NCBI RefSeq assembly: GCF_000701685.1
Contig: NZ_JNJO01000002.1
Span: 1-64,000 of the forward strand
Origin: Gemella sanguinis ATCC 700632
Lineage (GTDB): Bacteria; Bacillota; Bacilli; Staphylococcales; Gemellaceae
DNA: 64,000 bases
Direction: 5' to 3'
This document shows positions 6,883 to 17,185 of this stretch, piece by piece. The position numbers and the translations under genes were made by a program. The number at the start of each line of letters is the position of its first letter. Position 1 is the first letter of the stretch. The notes under the pieces were generated by a model. That model had not been told where the DNA came from. It saw only the letters and a program-made list of their open reading frames with translations, and searched no databases.

Positions 6883-6911
6883 ATGATATCATTTATCTTT
6901 TATTGTGTCAA
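6883..6911 (-). promoter_or_regulatory. Promoter of the metQ T-box leader
   Basis: TTGACA, a 17-base spacer and TATCAT on the minus strand, placed just before stem I. Confidence 0.75.
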
Positions 6912-7051
6912 TACTTTTTTTGAAAAATTTCCCAACCAAGAAAACAAGAAAACGGTTCCTTATGTACAGTTGTTCATTTTATAGCTACAAAATATTTTTT
7001 TTGAAAATATTCTATTTTTTATTATTTCTAAACATTAATAATAACCAATTA

Positions 7052-7816
7052 TTATTTTAAGTTATTTTCTTCTAACCACTTGTTAATTACACTTACTGTA
7101 ACATCTCTAAATTTTGGTGCTTCATACATATGGTCTGAACCTTGTATTATTTCTAATTTAGAATTTTTATATTTTTTAGCAGTTGCTTTTGCGATATTAG
7201 GATTTACCATTTTATCATCTGTTCCTGTTATAACTAACACTGGTTCTTTAATTTTATCAAAATCAACATATGCACCTTTTTGTTTATCTAAGAATGGTAG
7301 TGCCATTTGAAAATATGTAAATCCTGATTCAGGTACAAGTTTAGCAAATTCTCTTTCTTTATCCTCTGGATCTTGATTATTCATACAATAATCACAGAAT
7401 GCATGTTTATATGGTGGCATTGATTTTTTCCAAAATCCCCATCTTAAGAAGTGTTTATAGAAACATACAATCATACTAGGATAAAATGCAAAAATACCTG
7501 CAGCTGGAGCAGTTCCCATTAAAATAAGACCTTCTACTTTTGTTTTTACACCAACTAGCTGAGCTATTAATCCCCCTAATGAATGCCCTAGTACGATAGG
7601 CGGTTCATCTAAGCTCTCTACTAACTCAACTATATCTTCAACATAATCATTTAAACTAACTTTTGCTACTTTTTCTTCTACTTCTTTATAAGGTAAATCG
7701 TGATAACGCAAGCTAGGAGTATGCACTCTTAAACCTAATTTCTCTAATTCTGTAGCAAACTCTCCCCATACACTTCCATCACACCATGTTCCATGAATTA
7801 AAATTATATCTTTCAT
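7052..7816 (-). CDS. Alpha/beta hydrolase
   Basis: 254-residue soluble alpha/beta-fold hydrolase. The oxyanion region is I-L-I-H-G-T-W near the N-terminus. The nucleophile elbow is G-H-S79-L-G-G. The acid is probably in G-T-D-D-K-M-V-N-P near 200, and the histidine is in G-S-D-H-M-Y near 227. The lid region (about 105-170) is rich in aromatic and cysteine residues. Substrate unknown; small esters or lactones are typical for the family. GGAGGT precedes the ATG. It is a single gene between the metQ leader and the thiamin operon, with no evident regulator. Confidence 0.85.
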   Translation of the reverse strand: MKDIILIHGTWCDGSVWGEFATELEKLGLRVHTPSLRYHDLPYKEVEEKVAKVSLNDYVEDIVELVESLDEPPIVLGHSLGGLIAQLVGVKTKVEGLILMGTAPAAGIFAFYPSMIVCFYKHFLRWGFWKKSMPPYKHAFCDYCMNNQDPEDKEREFAKLVPESGFTYFQMALPFLDKQKGAYVDFDKIKEPVLVITGTDDKMVNPNIAKATAKKYKNSKLEIIQGSDHMYEAPKFRDVTVSVINKWLEENNLK

Positions 7817-7894
7817 TTACTTACCTCCAACTTAATAAGTTATATATTTATTATACTCTAAATTGCACTAAATTAAAAAAATTTATATGTTTAA

Positions 7895-7929
7895 CAAAAA
7901 AAGAATATACTTGATGTATATCCTTTTTT
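7895..7929 (-). terminator. Terminator of the thiDME operon
   Basis: AAAAAAGAATATAC / GTATATCCTTTTTT stem with a five-base loop just after thiE. The A/T flanks would allow termination in both directions. Confidence 0.7.
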
Positions 7930-7941
7930 GATTTTGGAGGC

Positions 7942-8577
7942 TTAATTAAATTGTTTTAACATTAAGGATACTTCTTTTTCAATATCATCAGCATATGAAA
8001 TTGCCGAAATAATAGAAACTCCATCTACTCCTGTATCCATAATAGGTTTTATTTTATCTCTACTTATTCCACCTATTGCCACTATAGGTAAACTTTTATC
8101 TAATTCTCTAATTTGTTTTAAGCCAGTATAACCTATAGCTTTTCCTGCATCATCTTTTGAAATAGTAGAAAATATTGGTCCTACGCCAATGTAATCTATT
8201 ACACTTAAATTAGAAGATTTATACTCTAGTTCATCTCCTATTGATAATCCTAATATAGCATCTGGCATTTTTTCTCTTATTAATTCAACATCGCTATCTT
8301 CTTGTCCTACATGAACTCCATCAGCATTTAGTTTTAAAGCAAGTTCTACATCATCATTTACAATAAAAGGAACGTTATAATTTTTACATAACTTCTGAAT
8401 CTCACGAGCAAGGTCTTCTTTCTCCTTACCTTCTAATGCACCCTTACCTTTTTCTCTAAATTGAAATAGTGTTATCCCTCCTGCCAATGCTTTTTCAACT
8501 ACTTCTAATAAATTTCTTCCATTACAAGTAGTTGTTCCACAAATAAAATATAGCTTTAAGCTCTCTGGATTAAACAT
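7942..8577 (-). CDS. thiE: Thiamine-phosphate synthase
   Basis: 211-residue TIM-barrel enzyme that joins HMP-pyrophosphate and the thiazole phosphate to give thiamin monophosphate. Family signatures visible: L-F-Q-F-R-E-K near 37, V-N-D-D-V-E-L-A near 77, D-G-V-H-V-G-Q-E-D near 90, Y-I-G-V-G-P-I-F near 134 and A-I-G-G-I near 172. Last gene of the thiD-thiM-thiE operon. Its start overlaps the end of thiM by eight bases, indicating coupled translation. Confidence 0.96.
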   Translation of the reverse strand: MFNPESLKLYFICGTTTCNGRNLLEVVEKALAGGITLFQFREKGKGALEGKEKEDLAREIQKLCKNYNVPFIVNDDVELALKLNADGVHVGQEDSDVELIREKMPDAILGLSIGDELEYKSSNLSVIDYIGVGPIFSTISKDDAGKAIGYTGLKQIRELDKSLPIVAIGGISRDKIKPIMDTGVDGVSIISAISYADDIEKEVSLMLKQFN

Positions 8578-9361
8578 ATCTTTTCACCTTCTTATGTAAT
8601 GAAATATCTCCATCTGTAACTTCATATAATGAATTTATAAATTCAACTTTATATGTACCTGGTAGATGACCATTAGGTCTTTTTTCTGCAAACTCGCCAG
8701 CTATATTATAAGCTAGTAATGATGTTTCTAATGACTTAAAGACATTATCTTTATCAAGTCCGATAAAACTTGCTACAACAGCTCCTAACAAACATCCTGT
8801 TCCTATAACTTTTGGCATCATAGCACTGCCATTGTGGATAGTGATTACTTCGCCATCTACTGCAATGGCATCAACCTCTCCAGTTACTACAATAGGTATA
8901 TTATATTTCTTATTGGCTAATAAAGCTAATTCGCCAATATTGTCAACATTAGCGCTATCTACACCTTTAGAAGCTATATCCATACCCACCAATGAACCTA
9001 TTTCACCTGCATTACCACGAAGAGCTGATATTTTATAGTTTTCTAATAAGTCATCTACTACTCTTCTTCTATATGCACTTGCTCCACACGCTACTGGGTC
9101 TAGTACCGCTGGTACATTATATTTTTCTGCAATAATTAACGCATCACGGTACAATTGCCAATTATCATCTGTCAGTGTTCCAATATTAATTAATAGTCCA
9201 CCTGCATATTTTAATAAATCTTCTAAGTCATCTTTAAACTCACTCATTGCTGGTGAGGCACCTAATGCGACTAAGCCATTAGCTGTAAAATTTTTTACAA
9301 CATCATTAGTTATACAAATAACCAATGGTGCTTTTTCTTTTAATAGTTTTAAACTGCTCAT
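8570..9361 (-). CDS. thiM: Hydroxyethylthiazole kinase
   Basis: 263-residue ribokinase-like enzyme that phosphorylates the salvaged thiazole alcohol. Family text: [12 protein letters not shown] near 17, A-L-G-A-S-P-A-M near 32, D-P-V-A-C-G-A near 117, R-G-N-A-G-E near 136 and the anion-hole G-T-G-C near 192. It lies between thiD and thiE. thiD, thiM and thiE together supply thiamin phosphate from imported or recycled precursors; no de novo thiazole or HMP synthesis genes are present here, so this is a salvage operon. Confidence 0.96.
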   Translation of the reverse strand: MSSLKLLKEKAPLVICITNDVVKNFTANGLVALGASPAMSEFKDDLEDLLKYAGGLLINIGTLTDDNWQLYRDALIIAEKYNVPAVLDPVACGASAYRRRVVDDLLENYKISALRGNAGEIGSLVGMDIASKGVDSANVDNIGELALLANKKYNIPIVVTGEVDAIAVDGEVITIHNGSAMMPKVIGTGCLLGAVVASFIGLDKDNVFKSLETSLLAYNIAGEFAEKRPNGHLPGTYKVEFINSLYEVTDGDISLHKKVKRYV

Positions 9362-9366
9362 ATTTT

Positions 9367-10158
9367 TTACTCCTTATACGCTATATGATTAACTGGACCA
9401 CTTCCATGACCTATTTCTGGTGAATTTTTTATTGCTGCTGTTATAAATTTTTTAGCAATATCTACTGAAGTAACTAAGTCATTACCTTTTGCTAATTCCG
9501 CAGTAATTACTGCGGAAAAAGTACATCCCGTTCCATGTGTATGTTTTGTATTTATTCTTTCACTTTCCCATACATGAGGCGAATCGTTTCTAGTAAACAA
9601 ATAATCTTTAGCCTTACCTTCTAAATGTCCACCTTTTATAATTACAGATTTACATCCTACTTCTGTTAAAATAAATTTTCCTGCTTTGTTAATATCATCT
9701 TCTGTTACAATTTTGAATCCTACTATTTCTTCAGCTTCAGGAACATTTGGTGTGATTATGGTAGCCAACGGTAATATTTCATTTTTCAAATGGTTTCTCG
9801 CATTACTATCAATCAGTTTATCACCACTTGTCGCTACCATAACTGGATCAACTACATAGGCAATATCTTTAGATAAATACTTTTTCACGACTTCCATTAT
9901 TTCTACATTTGCCAACATTCCAGTTTTTATCGCATTTGGTGTAATATCAGAAAAAACACTGTTAAGCTGAGCATCTAAAATATCTAAAGGAATATTGTGT
10001 ATTTTTTGTACTCCTAGAGTATTTTGTGCGACAACACTAGTTACAACAGCCATTCCATAAACACCTCTGGCTTGAAAACTTTTTAAATCAGCCATTATTC
10101 CTGCTCCTCCTGTAGGATCAGTTCCAGCTATAGTTAATGCAATATCTAATTTACTCAT
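9367..10158 (-). CDS. thiD: Hydroxymethylpyrimidine (phosphate) kinase
   Basis: 263-residue ribokinase-fold kinase that phosphorylates HMP and HMP-phosphate. The N-terminal [15 protein letters not shown] signature, D-P-V-M-V-A-T-S-G near 106, T-P-N-V-P-E-A near 138 and G-T-G-C-T-F-S near 210 are all present. First gene of the operon, downstream of a TPP riboswitch. It could be a pyridoxal-type kinase by family, but the TPP leader and thiM/thiE neighbours settle the role. Confidence 0.96.
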   Translation of the reverse strand: MSKLDIALTIAGTDPTGGAGIMADLKSFQARGVYGMAVVTSVVAQNTLGVQKIHNIPLDILDAQLNSVFSDITPNAIKTGMLANVEIMEVVKKYLSKDIAYVVDPVMVATSGDKLIDSNARNHLKNEILPLATIITPNVPEAEEIVGFKIVTEDDINKAGKFILTEVGCKSVIIKGGHLEGKAKDYLFTRNDSPHVWESERINTKHTHGTGCTFSAVITAELAKGNDLVTSVDIAKKFITAAIKNSPEIGHGSGPVNHIAYKE

Positions 10159-10225
10159 AAATTAGCCTCCCTTAATTAATTTTATTATTAAATTTAAAAC
10201 ATCAAAAATTTATCAAATTAAATAT

Positions 10226-10253
10226 AAAAAAACTTTCTACTAACAGTAGAAAG
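10226..10253 (-). terminator. Riboswitch-controlled terminator before thiD
   Basis: CTTTCTACT / AGTAGAAAG stem with a three-base loop, followed on the minus strand by seven T residues. It lies between the TPP aptamer and thiD, so it is the likely expression platform. Confidence 0.85.
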
Positions 10254-10277
10254 TGTCTATAATTATATTCTAAGATA

Positions 10278-10362
10278 CTATTCACATTTCCTACGCTAGC
10301 ATTATCTAGTTCAGGTCAAAGGGTCTAACAAAGTAATCTCAGCCATTGGCTCCCCCAGTGTT
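10278..10362 (-). promoter_or_regulatory. TPP (THI-box) riboswitch
   Basis: The minus strand shows the conserved THI elements in order: GGGGGAGCC, GGCTGAGA, ACCCTTTGACCTGA, CTAGATAATGCTAGC and GTAGGAA. Binding of thiamin pyrophosphate would favour the downstream terminator and switch off thiDME. Confidence 0.96.
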
Positions 10363-10383
10363 TTATATTTAATTACTAAATTT

Positions 10384-10412
10384 ATCTTAACAGAAATATT
10401 TTTTATTGTCAA
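10384..10412 (-). promoter_or_regulatory. Promoter of the TPP leader
   Basis: TTGACA, 17-base spacer, TAAGAT on the minus strand, ending about 20 bases before the aptamer. Confidence 0.7.
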
Positions 10413-10500
10413 AAATTAGAAATCGTTTTATTTGCTTTTGTTAACATAATTTATAAATGTTTTTTTAAAAAAAGAACATTTAGTTAATGATTATAGAAAT

Positions 10501-10537
10501 AAAAAACTCGAGCATATAATAATGCTCGAGCTTTTTT
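10501..10537 (-). terminator. Terminator of the chaperone operon
   Basis: CTCGAGCAT / ATGCTCGAG perfect nine-base stem with six A residues on one side and six T on the other. The dnaJ stop codon overlaps the edge of the A/T run. Confidence 0.9.
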
Positions 10538-11702
10538 AATCAAATAAATCTTTTGCTTTTCTACTTACTTTATCAATGAAGCTTTCGTCTTCTTCAACTT
10601 TTTCATCTTTAAGTTTTGCTAATTGTAAGTATAGTTCTCTTTCTTTTGATGATAATGATTTAGGGATTTTTATTGATACTACAATATAATGATCACCTTG
10701 TCCATATCCCATTACATTTTTTACACCTTTACCAGCTAAACGGAATTTTCTACCATGTTGCGTACCTGCTGGAACATTTAACTCAATAACACCAGTTAAT
10801 GTTCTAACATCCACTTTGGTACCAAGTGCTGCTTGGGCTGGTGATAATTCTAATTCTGTATAGATATCATCATCTTCACGTTGGAAGTATGAATCACTTG
10901 AAACTGATACTTCAATGAATAAATCTCCTGCTGGACCACCGTTTTCTCCTGCTCCACCTTTACCTTGCAGACGAACTCGTTGTCCTGAGCTTATTCCTGC
11001 TGGAATCTCAACTTCATATTCAACTTCTTTGTTATTATATCCTTTACCGAAACAGTGTGGACATTTATCTTTAATTATTTTTCCACGTCCTTGACATTCA
11101 GAACATGTTCTTTGGCTTTGGATTCTACCAAATGGAGTATCCTGATATACAGCTTCTTGCCCAGAACCATGACATCTATGACACTCAGTTACAGATGAAG
11201 AGTCTTTTGCACCTGTTCCGTGACAGTAATCACATTCCACATCTTTACGAAGTTTGATTGTTTTTTTAGTACCAAAAACAGATTCTTCAAAAGTAATATG
11301 CATTCTATGTAGCAAATCATCACCTTGTCGTGGAGCATTAGGATTTCTTCTTCCTCCGCCTCCACCAAAGAAGCTAGAGAATATATCTCCTAAATCATCA
11401 AAGCCACCAGAGAACCCTCCAGAGAATCCGCCACCGAATCCTCCAAAGCCTCCAAAACCACCTTGGCCACCTGCACCACCATCAAAGGCTGCATGACCAA
11501 ACTGATCATATTGAGCTTTTTTATTTTCATCACTTAATACTTCGTAAGCTTCAGTAATCTCTTTAAATTTTTCCTCTGCACCCTCTTCTTTATTTATATC
11601 CGGGTGGTATTGTTTAGATAACTTACGATAAGCTTTTTTTATTTCTGCTGCACTTGCTCCTTTACTAAGACCAAGCACTTCGTAATAATCTCTTTTAGCC
11701 AT
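10536..11702 (-). CDS. dnaJ: Chaperone protein DnaJ (Hsp40)
   Basis: 388 residues in classic order: J domain with H-P-D (residues 1-70), a glycine/phenylalanine-rich linker (about 75-125), four zinc-binding C-x2-C-x-G-x-G repeats (C-D-Y-C, C-H-R-C, C-S-E-C, C-P-H-C, about 150-215) and the substrate-binding C-terminal domains. It stimulates DnaK ATP hydrolysis and delivers clients. Last gene of hrcA-grpE-dnaK-dnaJ. AGGAG precedes the ATG. A hairpin lies in the gap to dnaK. Confidence 0.98.
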   Translation of the reverse strand: MAKRDYYEVLGLSKGASAAEIKKAYRKLSKQYHPDINKEEGAEEKFKEITEAYEVLSDENKKAQYDQFGHAAFDGGAGGQGGFGGFGGFGGGFSGGFSGGFDDLGDIFSSFFGGGGGRRNPNAPRQGDDLLHRMHITFEESVFGTKKTIKLRKDVECDYCHGTGAKDSSSVTECHRCHGSGQEAVYQDTPFGRIQSQRTCSECQGRGKIIKDKCPHCFGKGYNNKEVEYEVEIPAGISSGQRVRLQGKGGAGENGGPAGDLFIEVSVSSDSYFQREDDDIYTELELSPAQAALGTKVDVRTLTGVIELNVPAGTQHGRKFRLAGKGVKNVMGYGQGDHYIVVSIKIPKSLSSKERELYLQLAKLKDEKVEEDESFIDKVSRKAKDLFD

Positions 11703-11730
11703 TTTCTACCTCTCCTTAAATTTTAAATGA

Positions 11731-11763
11731 GGGAGCAGAACCTAAGTCCAGCTCCCTTTTTTT
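11731..11763. other. Intercistronic hairpin between dnaK and dnaJ
   Basis: GGGAGC (11731-11736) pairs with GCTCCC (11751-11756), with partial pairing inside. The T-run is on the plus strand, so for the minus-strand mRNA this is a stem without a U-tail. It is more likely an mRNA stability or processing element than a terminator. A plus-strand terminator use cannot be excluded, but no plus-strand gene precedes it. Confidence 0.5.
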
Positions 11764-11773
11764 CTAAAATTTA

Positions 11774-13603
<1,830 letters not shown>

Positions 13604-13686
13604 CTATTTTATATTTATTCTAAAGTTTCTAGTTTTTTTGTTAAAACATACTATTCTAACAAAACATTTATATTTTTTTATTTATT

Positions 13687-13913
13687 ATTCTTACTTCTAA
13701 CTTTTTTCTTCACCTTTCAGGTTCGAAAAAACTAAGGATTAGTTGATTCTTTCAAATCATTTCGCTACTTCGTTCCTTATTCTTTGAATAAGTATCTGCG
13801 CAGTGGCTACACCCCAATCATTTCGTTGCTACGCTCCTCATTCTTGGTGTAGCTGTGCGATTCTTACTCCTAACTTTTTCTTCACCTTACAGGTTCGAAA
13901 AAACTAAGGATTA
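13687..13913. repeat. Repeat cassette between grpE and dnaK: two direct repeats around two sister hairpins
   Basis: A 55-base direct repeat (13687-13741 and 13860-13913) flanks two hairpins. The hairpins share a ~28-base loop (TCATTTCG[CT]T[AG]CT and CTCCT/TTCCT variants) but have different stems: TTCAAA/TTTGAA at 13751-13788 and CTACACCCCAA/TTGG-TGTAG at 13807-13852. The second stem is extended by CGCA...GGCTACACC with GGTGTAGCTGTGCG. The right copy abuts the grpE stop codon. It looks like an inserted repetitive extragenic element. Confidence 0.75.
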
Positions 13914-13917
13914 AGAA

Positions 13918-14484
13918 TTAAGAATTAACCTTAACCATTGCTGGTCTGATTACTCTGTCTTTTAATTTGTAGCCTTTTTGGAAAGTGTCTAAAATTGCTC
14001 CACTTTCTTTTTCGCTATCCTCTTCTTGCATTACTGCATGGTGATAATTTGGGTCAAATTGAGCATTTTCTGTTTCGATTAACTCTACTCCTTCTGTTTT
14101 TAATACATTTAAAAGCCCTTCATATACCATCTCAACACCTTTTAGTAATGATTTGATTTCCTCGTTATCACTTTCTACCTGTAATGCTCTTTCTAAATTA
14201 TCTAAGCTAGGTAAGATTTCAGTAATAACTTTTTGACTTTTATAAACATTATTTGTTTCAATTTCTTTGTTTTTACGACGTTTAAAGTTTTCAAACTCTG
14301 CATAAAGTCGTAAATACTTATCCTCTGATTGTTTTAATTCTTCTTCTAGTTTATCAACTTTTTCTTGAAGTAATTCTTCTGCTGTTTTTTCTTCTACAAC
14401 TTCTTCTTCAGTTTCTGTTGTTTCAGTATTTTCAACAGTTTCTTCTACTTCTTCTAAGTTTTCATTTCTTTCTTCAGTAGTCAT
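13918..14484 (-). CDS. grpE: Nucleotide exchange factor GrpE
   Basis: 188 residues. A strongly acidic N-terminal third (Glu/Thr/Val repeats, residues 1-45) leads into the long coiled-coil dimerisation helix (about 45-110). The beta-wing domain ends with the family text G-Y-K-L-K-D-R-V-I-R-P-A-M-V. It releases ADP from DnaK. It follows hrcA by 14 bases in the same operon and is separated from dnaK by a repeat cassette. Confidence 0.97.
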   Translation of the reverse strand: MTTEERNENLEEVEETVENTETTETEEEVVEEKTAEELLQEKVDKLEEELKQSEDKYLRLYAEFENFKRRKNKEIETNNVYKSQKVITEILPSLDNLERALQVESDNEEIKSLLKGVEMVYEGLLNVLKTEGVELIETENAQFDPNYHHAVMQEEDSEKESGAILDTFQKGYKLKDRVIRPAMVKVNS

Positions 14485-14498
14485 CTCTACCTCCTAAA

Positions 14499-15512
14499 TT
14501 ATTTCAAATTGTTATTTAGATTATCTCTGACACATCCTATTAATGTCATTATTTTTGAATAGTCCATTCTCTTAGGTCCAAAAACGGCTATTACACCTTG
14601 ACCTTTTGATGTGTTATATTTACTAGATACTAATGAAAGGTCTGCAATATTTTCAAGCTCTAATTCCTTACCTATTTTTATACAAGTATCTGAATCAGTA
14701 ACCTCTACATTGTGGTCTAGTAACTCAACAATCTTATCATCTTCTAAGAGCGATACTACTTCTTTTAATTTTTCTACATTATCTATATCAGGTTGTTTTA
14801 GTAAATTGTACTTACCTCCTAATGCTACAGTTTTTTTTATTTTATTTTGAAGCAATCTATTTAAGGCAACTACGATCATATCGTAATTATTAACTTTAGT
14901 TTTTAAATACTTCTCAAGTTCTCCATGTATTATTACATGGGCTGTTGCCATATCTACGTCATAAAAGTAAGTTTGTAAGAGTTTATTCACTTCCGCTATA
15001 TCCTCCGCAGTAAAATCTGCATCAAGTTTATAGTTTTGTTGGAATACCTCTCCTATATTAGTTACTAATATAACTAAAATACTTCGACTACTTAAGAGTA
15101 TAACTTCTACTTTATTAATTCGTCTATCAGCTTTTGTAGGCGCTAAGATAACTGCCGTACAATCTGTTAAATCTGATAAAACTATAGCATTTTTTTCTAA
15201 ATAGTTATCCTCTGATACATATTTATCACTCATAAGTTCTTTTAACTTTTTACTCTCGCTACTAGTAAGCTCATAATCTTTTTTTATATAATCTACATAA
15301 TAGCGATATCCTTTTTCAGAAGGAACTCTCCCTGATGAAATATGTGTTTTTTTTATCAACCCTTCTTTTTCTAATTTACTCATATCATTTCTAATAGTTG
15401 CTGAACTAAAATCAATGCTTTGAGCAAGTTGCTTAGATCCAACCGGTTGATTAGTAGTTATAAAATTTTCTACTATAGATTGAAGAATAAGTACTTGTCT
15501 ATCTATTAACAT
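14499..15512 (-). CDS. hrcA: Heat-inducible transcription repressor HrcA
   Basis: 337 residues. An N-terminal winged helix (L-T/I-D-R-Q-V-L-I-L-Q-S-I-V ... S-S-A-T-I-R-N-D-M) binds the CIRCE operator. The GAF-like regulatory domain and dimerisation insertion follow, ending in V-F-G-P-K-R-M-D-Y. The ATG at 15512 is chosen over an in-frame GTG nine bases upstream because AGGTG sits six bases before the ATG and overlaps the GTG. It heads the operon and represses itself through the CIRCE element at 15539-15565. Confidence 0.96.
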   Translation of the reverse strand: MLIDRQVLILQSIVENFITTNQPVGSKQLAQSIDFSSATIRNDMSKLEKEGLIKKTHISSGRVPSEKGYRYYVDYIKKDYELTSSESKKLKELMSDKYVSEDNYLEKNAIVLSDLTDCTAVILAPTKADRRINKVEVILLSSRSILVILVTNIGEVFQQNYKLDADFTAEDIAEVNKLLQTYFYDVDMATAHVIIHGELEKYLKTKVNNYDMIVVALNRLLQNKIKKTVALGGKYNLLKQPDIDNVEKLKEVVSLLEDDKIVELLDHNVEVTDSDTCIKIGKELELENIADLSLVSSKYNTSKGQGVIAVFGPKRMDYSKIMTLIGCVRDNLNNNLK

Positions 15513-15538
15513 GTTTATCACCTATCTTCATTTTGTTT

Positions 15539-15565
15539 TTAGCACTCTAAACATCTAAGTGCTAA
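15539..15565. promoter_or_regulatory. CIRCE operator
   Basis: TTAGCACTC, nine bases, AAGTGCTAA: the CIRCE inverted repeat with a single departure from consensus (A for G in the second arm). It lies between the promoter at 15577-15605 and hrcA. Confidence 0.95.
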
Positions 15566-15576
15566 TCACATTATTT

Positions 15577-15605
15577 ATATTAACATTAAGGTCAAAAAAA
15601 GTCAA
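15577..15605 (-). promoter_or_regulatory. Promoter of the hrcA operon
   Basis: TTGACT, 17 bases, TAATAT on the minus strand. CIRCE covers the transcription start. Confidence 0.8.
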
Positions 15606-15733
15606 TAGTTTTTTTGATATTTTTTTGACTTTTTTTGACTTTTATTTTTCTATCCTTATAAAAGGCTTAAAATAAAGGTTTTTGTTATTTTATTATATGC
15701 TATTAAATTAAAGTTAAAAAAATAAAGGTTGTT

Positions 15734-15762
15734 TTTACTAATTATAATTAGTATGTTATAAT
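15734..15762 (+). promoter_or_regulatory. Promoter with embedded 18 bp palindrome, lipoprotein array
   Basis: TTTACT (15734-15739), 17 bases and TATAAT (15757-15762), with TG two bases before the -10. A perfect palindrome, TACTAATTA-TAATTAGTA (15736-15753), fills the spacer and overlaps the -35. That is the position expected for a dimeric repressor's operator. The regulator is unknown. Confidence 0.65.
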
Positions 15763-15797
15763 AAATACTAATATATAAATACACTAGGAGGAATTAG

Positions 15798-16238
15798 ATG
15801 AAGAAATTACTTACACTATGTACATTACTTTTATCCGCCGTACTTATACTAACCGCTTGTAGTAGTGAAAAGACAAAAGTTTATACAGAAAAAAGTGGTA
15901 AACAAGAACACGTAACTACAATATATTATAAAGATGAAACTGTAAATAAAGTTGTTACTAATTCAACATTAACTACTGACAAAGCAAATTTAGATTCTAC
16001 ATTAGATAATATTAAATCTACTATCTCTCAAAAACCAAATTTTGATGGTTACACACGTTCTGCAGAAATTAAAGATGGAAAAGTCGTTATTACTACTGAA
16101 ATTGACTATAATAAATTAGACTTTGAAAAATATAAAGGAAGAGTCCACCTATCTGGTTCAGATACATTAGAAAATGAAAGAAAGCTAGAAACTGTCGAGT
16201 ATCATCTTAAAGATGCAGGAGCAACAGAAAAAAAATAA
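15798..16238 (+). CDS. YehR-like (DUF1307) lipoprotein 1
   Basis: 146 residues. The signal peptide ends in L-T-A-C with the lipidated cysteine at 21. The mature part has the family's pattern: a short polar linker, T-T-I-Y-Y-K-D-E-T-V-N-K near 40, a middle helix, then I-T-T-E-I-D-Y-N-K-L-D-F and a final helix ending in a basic tail. It resembles E. coli YehR, whose function is unknown. First gene of a rightward five-gene paralogous array directly behind the palindrome-containing promoter. AGGAGG precedes the ATG. Surface-exposed binding protein is the reasonable inference. Confidence 0.8.
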   Translation: MKKLLTLCTLLLSAVLILTACSSEKTKVYTEKSGKQEHVTTIYYKDETVNKVVTNSTLTTDKANLDSTLDNIKSTISQKPNFDGYTRSAEIKDGKVVITTEIDYNKLDFEKYKGRVHLSGSDTLENERKLETVEYHLKDAGATEKK

Positions 16239-16263
16239 CACTATATTATATTGAGGTAAATAA

Positions 16264-16695
16264 ATGAAGAATATACTAAAATTAATCACACCTTTACTAG
16301 CAATACTAGTCTTATTTACTGCTTGTAGTAAAGAAGAAACAAAGGAATTTATAAAAAATTCAGATGATCATGAAATTAAAGCTACGCTCTATTATGAAGA
16401 TGATACTGTTAATAAATTTGTCACTGTTGATACTTTTACTAATAATAAAAATAATATTTCTGTTGAATTTCTTCAAGAGGTTCTTAAAAAAAGTATAGGA
16501 AATATATCAGGTTATTCTTATAATGTTGAAGAAAAAAATGGGAAAATTACTATTACTTATGTAATTGATTATAATAAACTAGATTTTGAGAAAGCTAAAT
16601 CTGTGCATGCAATTCCCGAAAACTCTCTTGAAGAAGCAAGAAAACTTAGTACAATTACAAAAAACATGAAAGAAAAAGGATTTAAAGAAAAATAA
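16264..16695 (+). CDS. YehR-like (DUF1307) lipoprotein 2
   Basis: 143 residues with lipobox F-T-A-C (Cys21). It is alignable end to end with the flanking copies: L-Y-Y-E-D-D-T-V-N-K near 43, G-Y-S-Y-N-V-E-E-K-N-G near 82 and V-I-D-Y-N-K-L-D-F near 98, ending G-F-K-E-K. It lacks the extra loop residues of copy 3. The 25-base gap from the preceding gene contains a GAGGTAA ribosome-binding site, so the array is probably one transcript. Function unknown; the divergence among copies suggests different ligands or antigenic variants rather than recent duplication. Confidence 0.8.
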   Translation: MKNILKLITPLLAILVLFTACSKEETKEFIKNSDDHEIKATLYYEDDTVNKFVTVDTFTNNKNNISVEFLQEVLKKSIGNISGYSYNVEEKNGKITITYVIDYNKLDFEKAKSVHAIPENSLEEARKLSTITKNMKEKGFKEK

Positions 16696-16714
16696 AATAT
16701 AATGAGGTAATCAC

Positions 16715-17167
16715 ATGAAGAAAATACTAAAATTAATTACACCCTTATTAGCAATGCTAGTTTTATTAACTGCTTGTGGCAGTGAAAAGACAAAAGTATA
16801 CACGAAATCAATTGATAATCAAGATCTTCAAGTAACTATTTATTATAAAGGAGATTCAGTAAATAAAGTAGTTTCTGAAAATACATTGACTGTCGATGGT
16901 GATGATATAAACTCAGCAATAGAATCCATTAAAGAATCAATTAAAAATAATAATCGGCATCCAATTGATAATATTGCTGGATATTCTTATAAAGTTGAGG
17001 AAAAAGATGGGAAAATTCATATTACATGGGAAACAGACTTTAATAAATTAGACTTTAATAAATATAAGGCTGCAGTTAATTTTCCAGAAAACTCACTTGA
17101 CGAAGCTAGAAAACTCAGCTCAGTTGAAAAAGCCCTAACTAACAATAGTTTTAAAGAAAAAAAATAA
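16715..17167 (+). CDS. YehR-like (DUF1307) lipoprotein 3
   Basis: 150 residues, lipobox L-T-A-C (Cys21). The leader is nearly identical to copy 2 (M-K-K-I-L-K-L-I-T-P-L-L-A), while the mature domain is more diverged, a pattern pointing to leader conservation or conversion within the array. It shows I-Y-Y-K-G-D-S-V-N-K and G-Y-S-Y-K-V-E-E-K-D-G, then D-F-N-K-L-D-F. Nineteen bases separate it from copy 2. Function unknown, as for the other copies. Confidence 0.8.
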   Translation: MKKILKLITPLLAMLVLLTACGSEKTKVYTKSIDNQDLQVTIYYKGDSVNKVVSENTLTVDGDDINSAIESIKESIKNNNRHPIDNIAGYSYKVEEKDGKIHITWETDFNKLDFNKYKAAVNFPENSLDEARKLSSVEKALTNNSFKEKK

Positions 17168-17185
17168 AGAAAGAGGTATATAATA

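Noticed and set aside
6704-6886. Plus-strand 60-codon frame
   Set aside because: It lies entirely inside the metQ T-box leader, whose structure explains the sequence.
11254-11496. Plus-strand proline-rich frame
   Set aside because: It is the complement of the glycine/phenylalanine-rich linker of dnaJ; no ribosome site and composition explained by the antisense.
13687-13913. Repeat cassette considered as a CRISPR array
   Set aside because: Only two direct repeats of 55 bases with unequal internal hairpins; no spacer series or cas genes.
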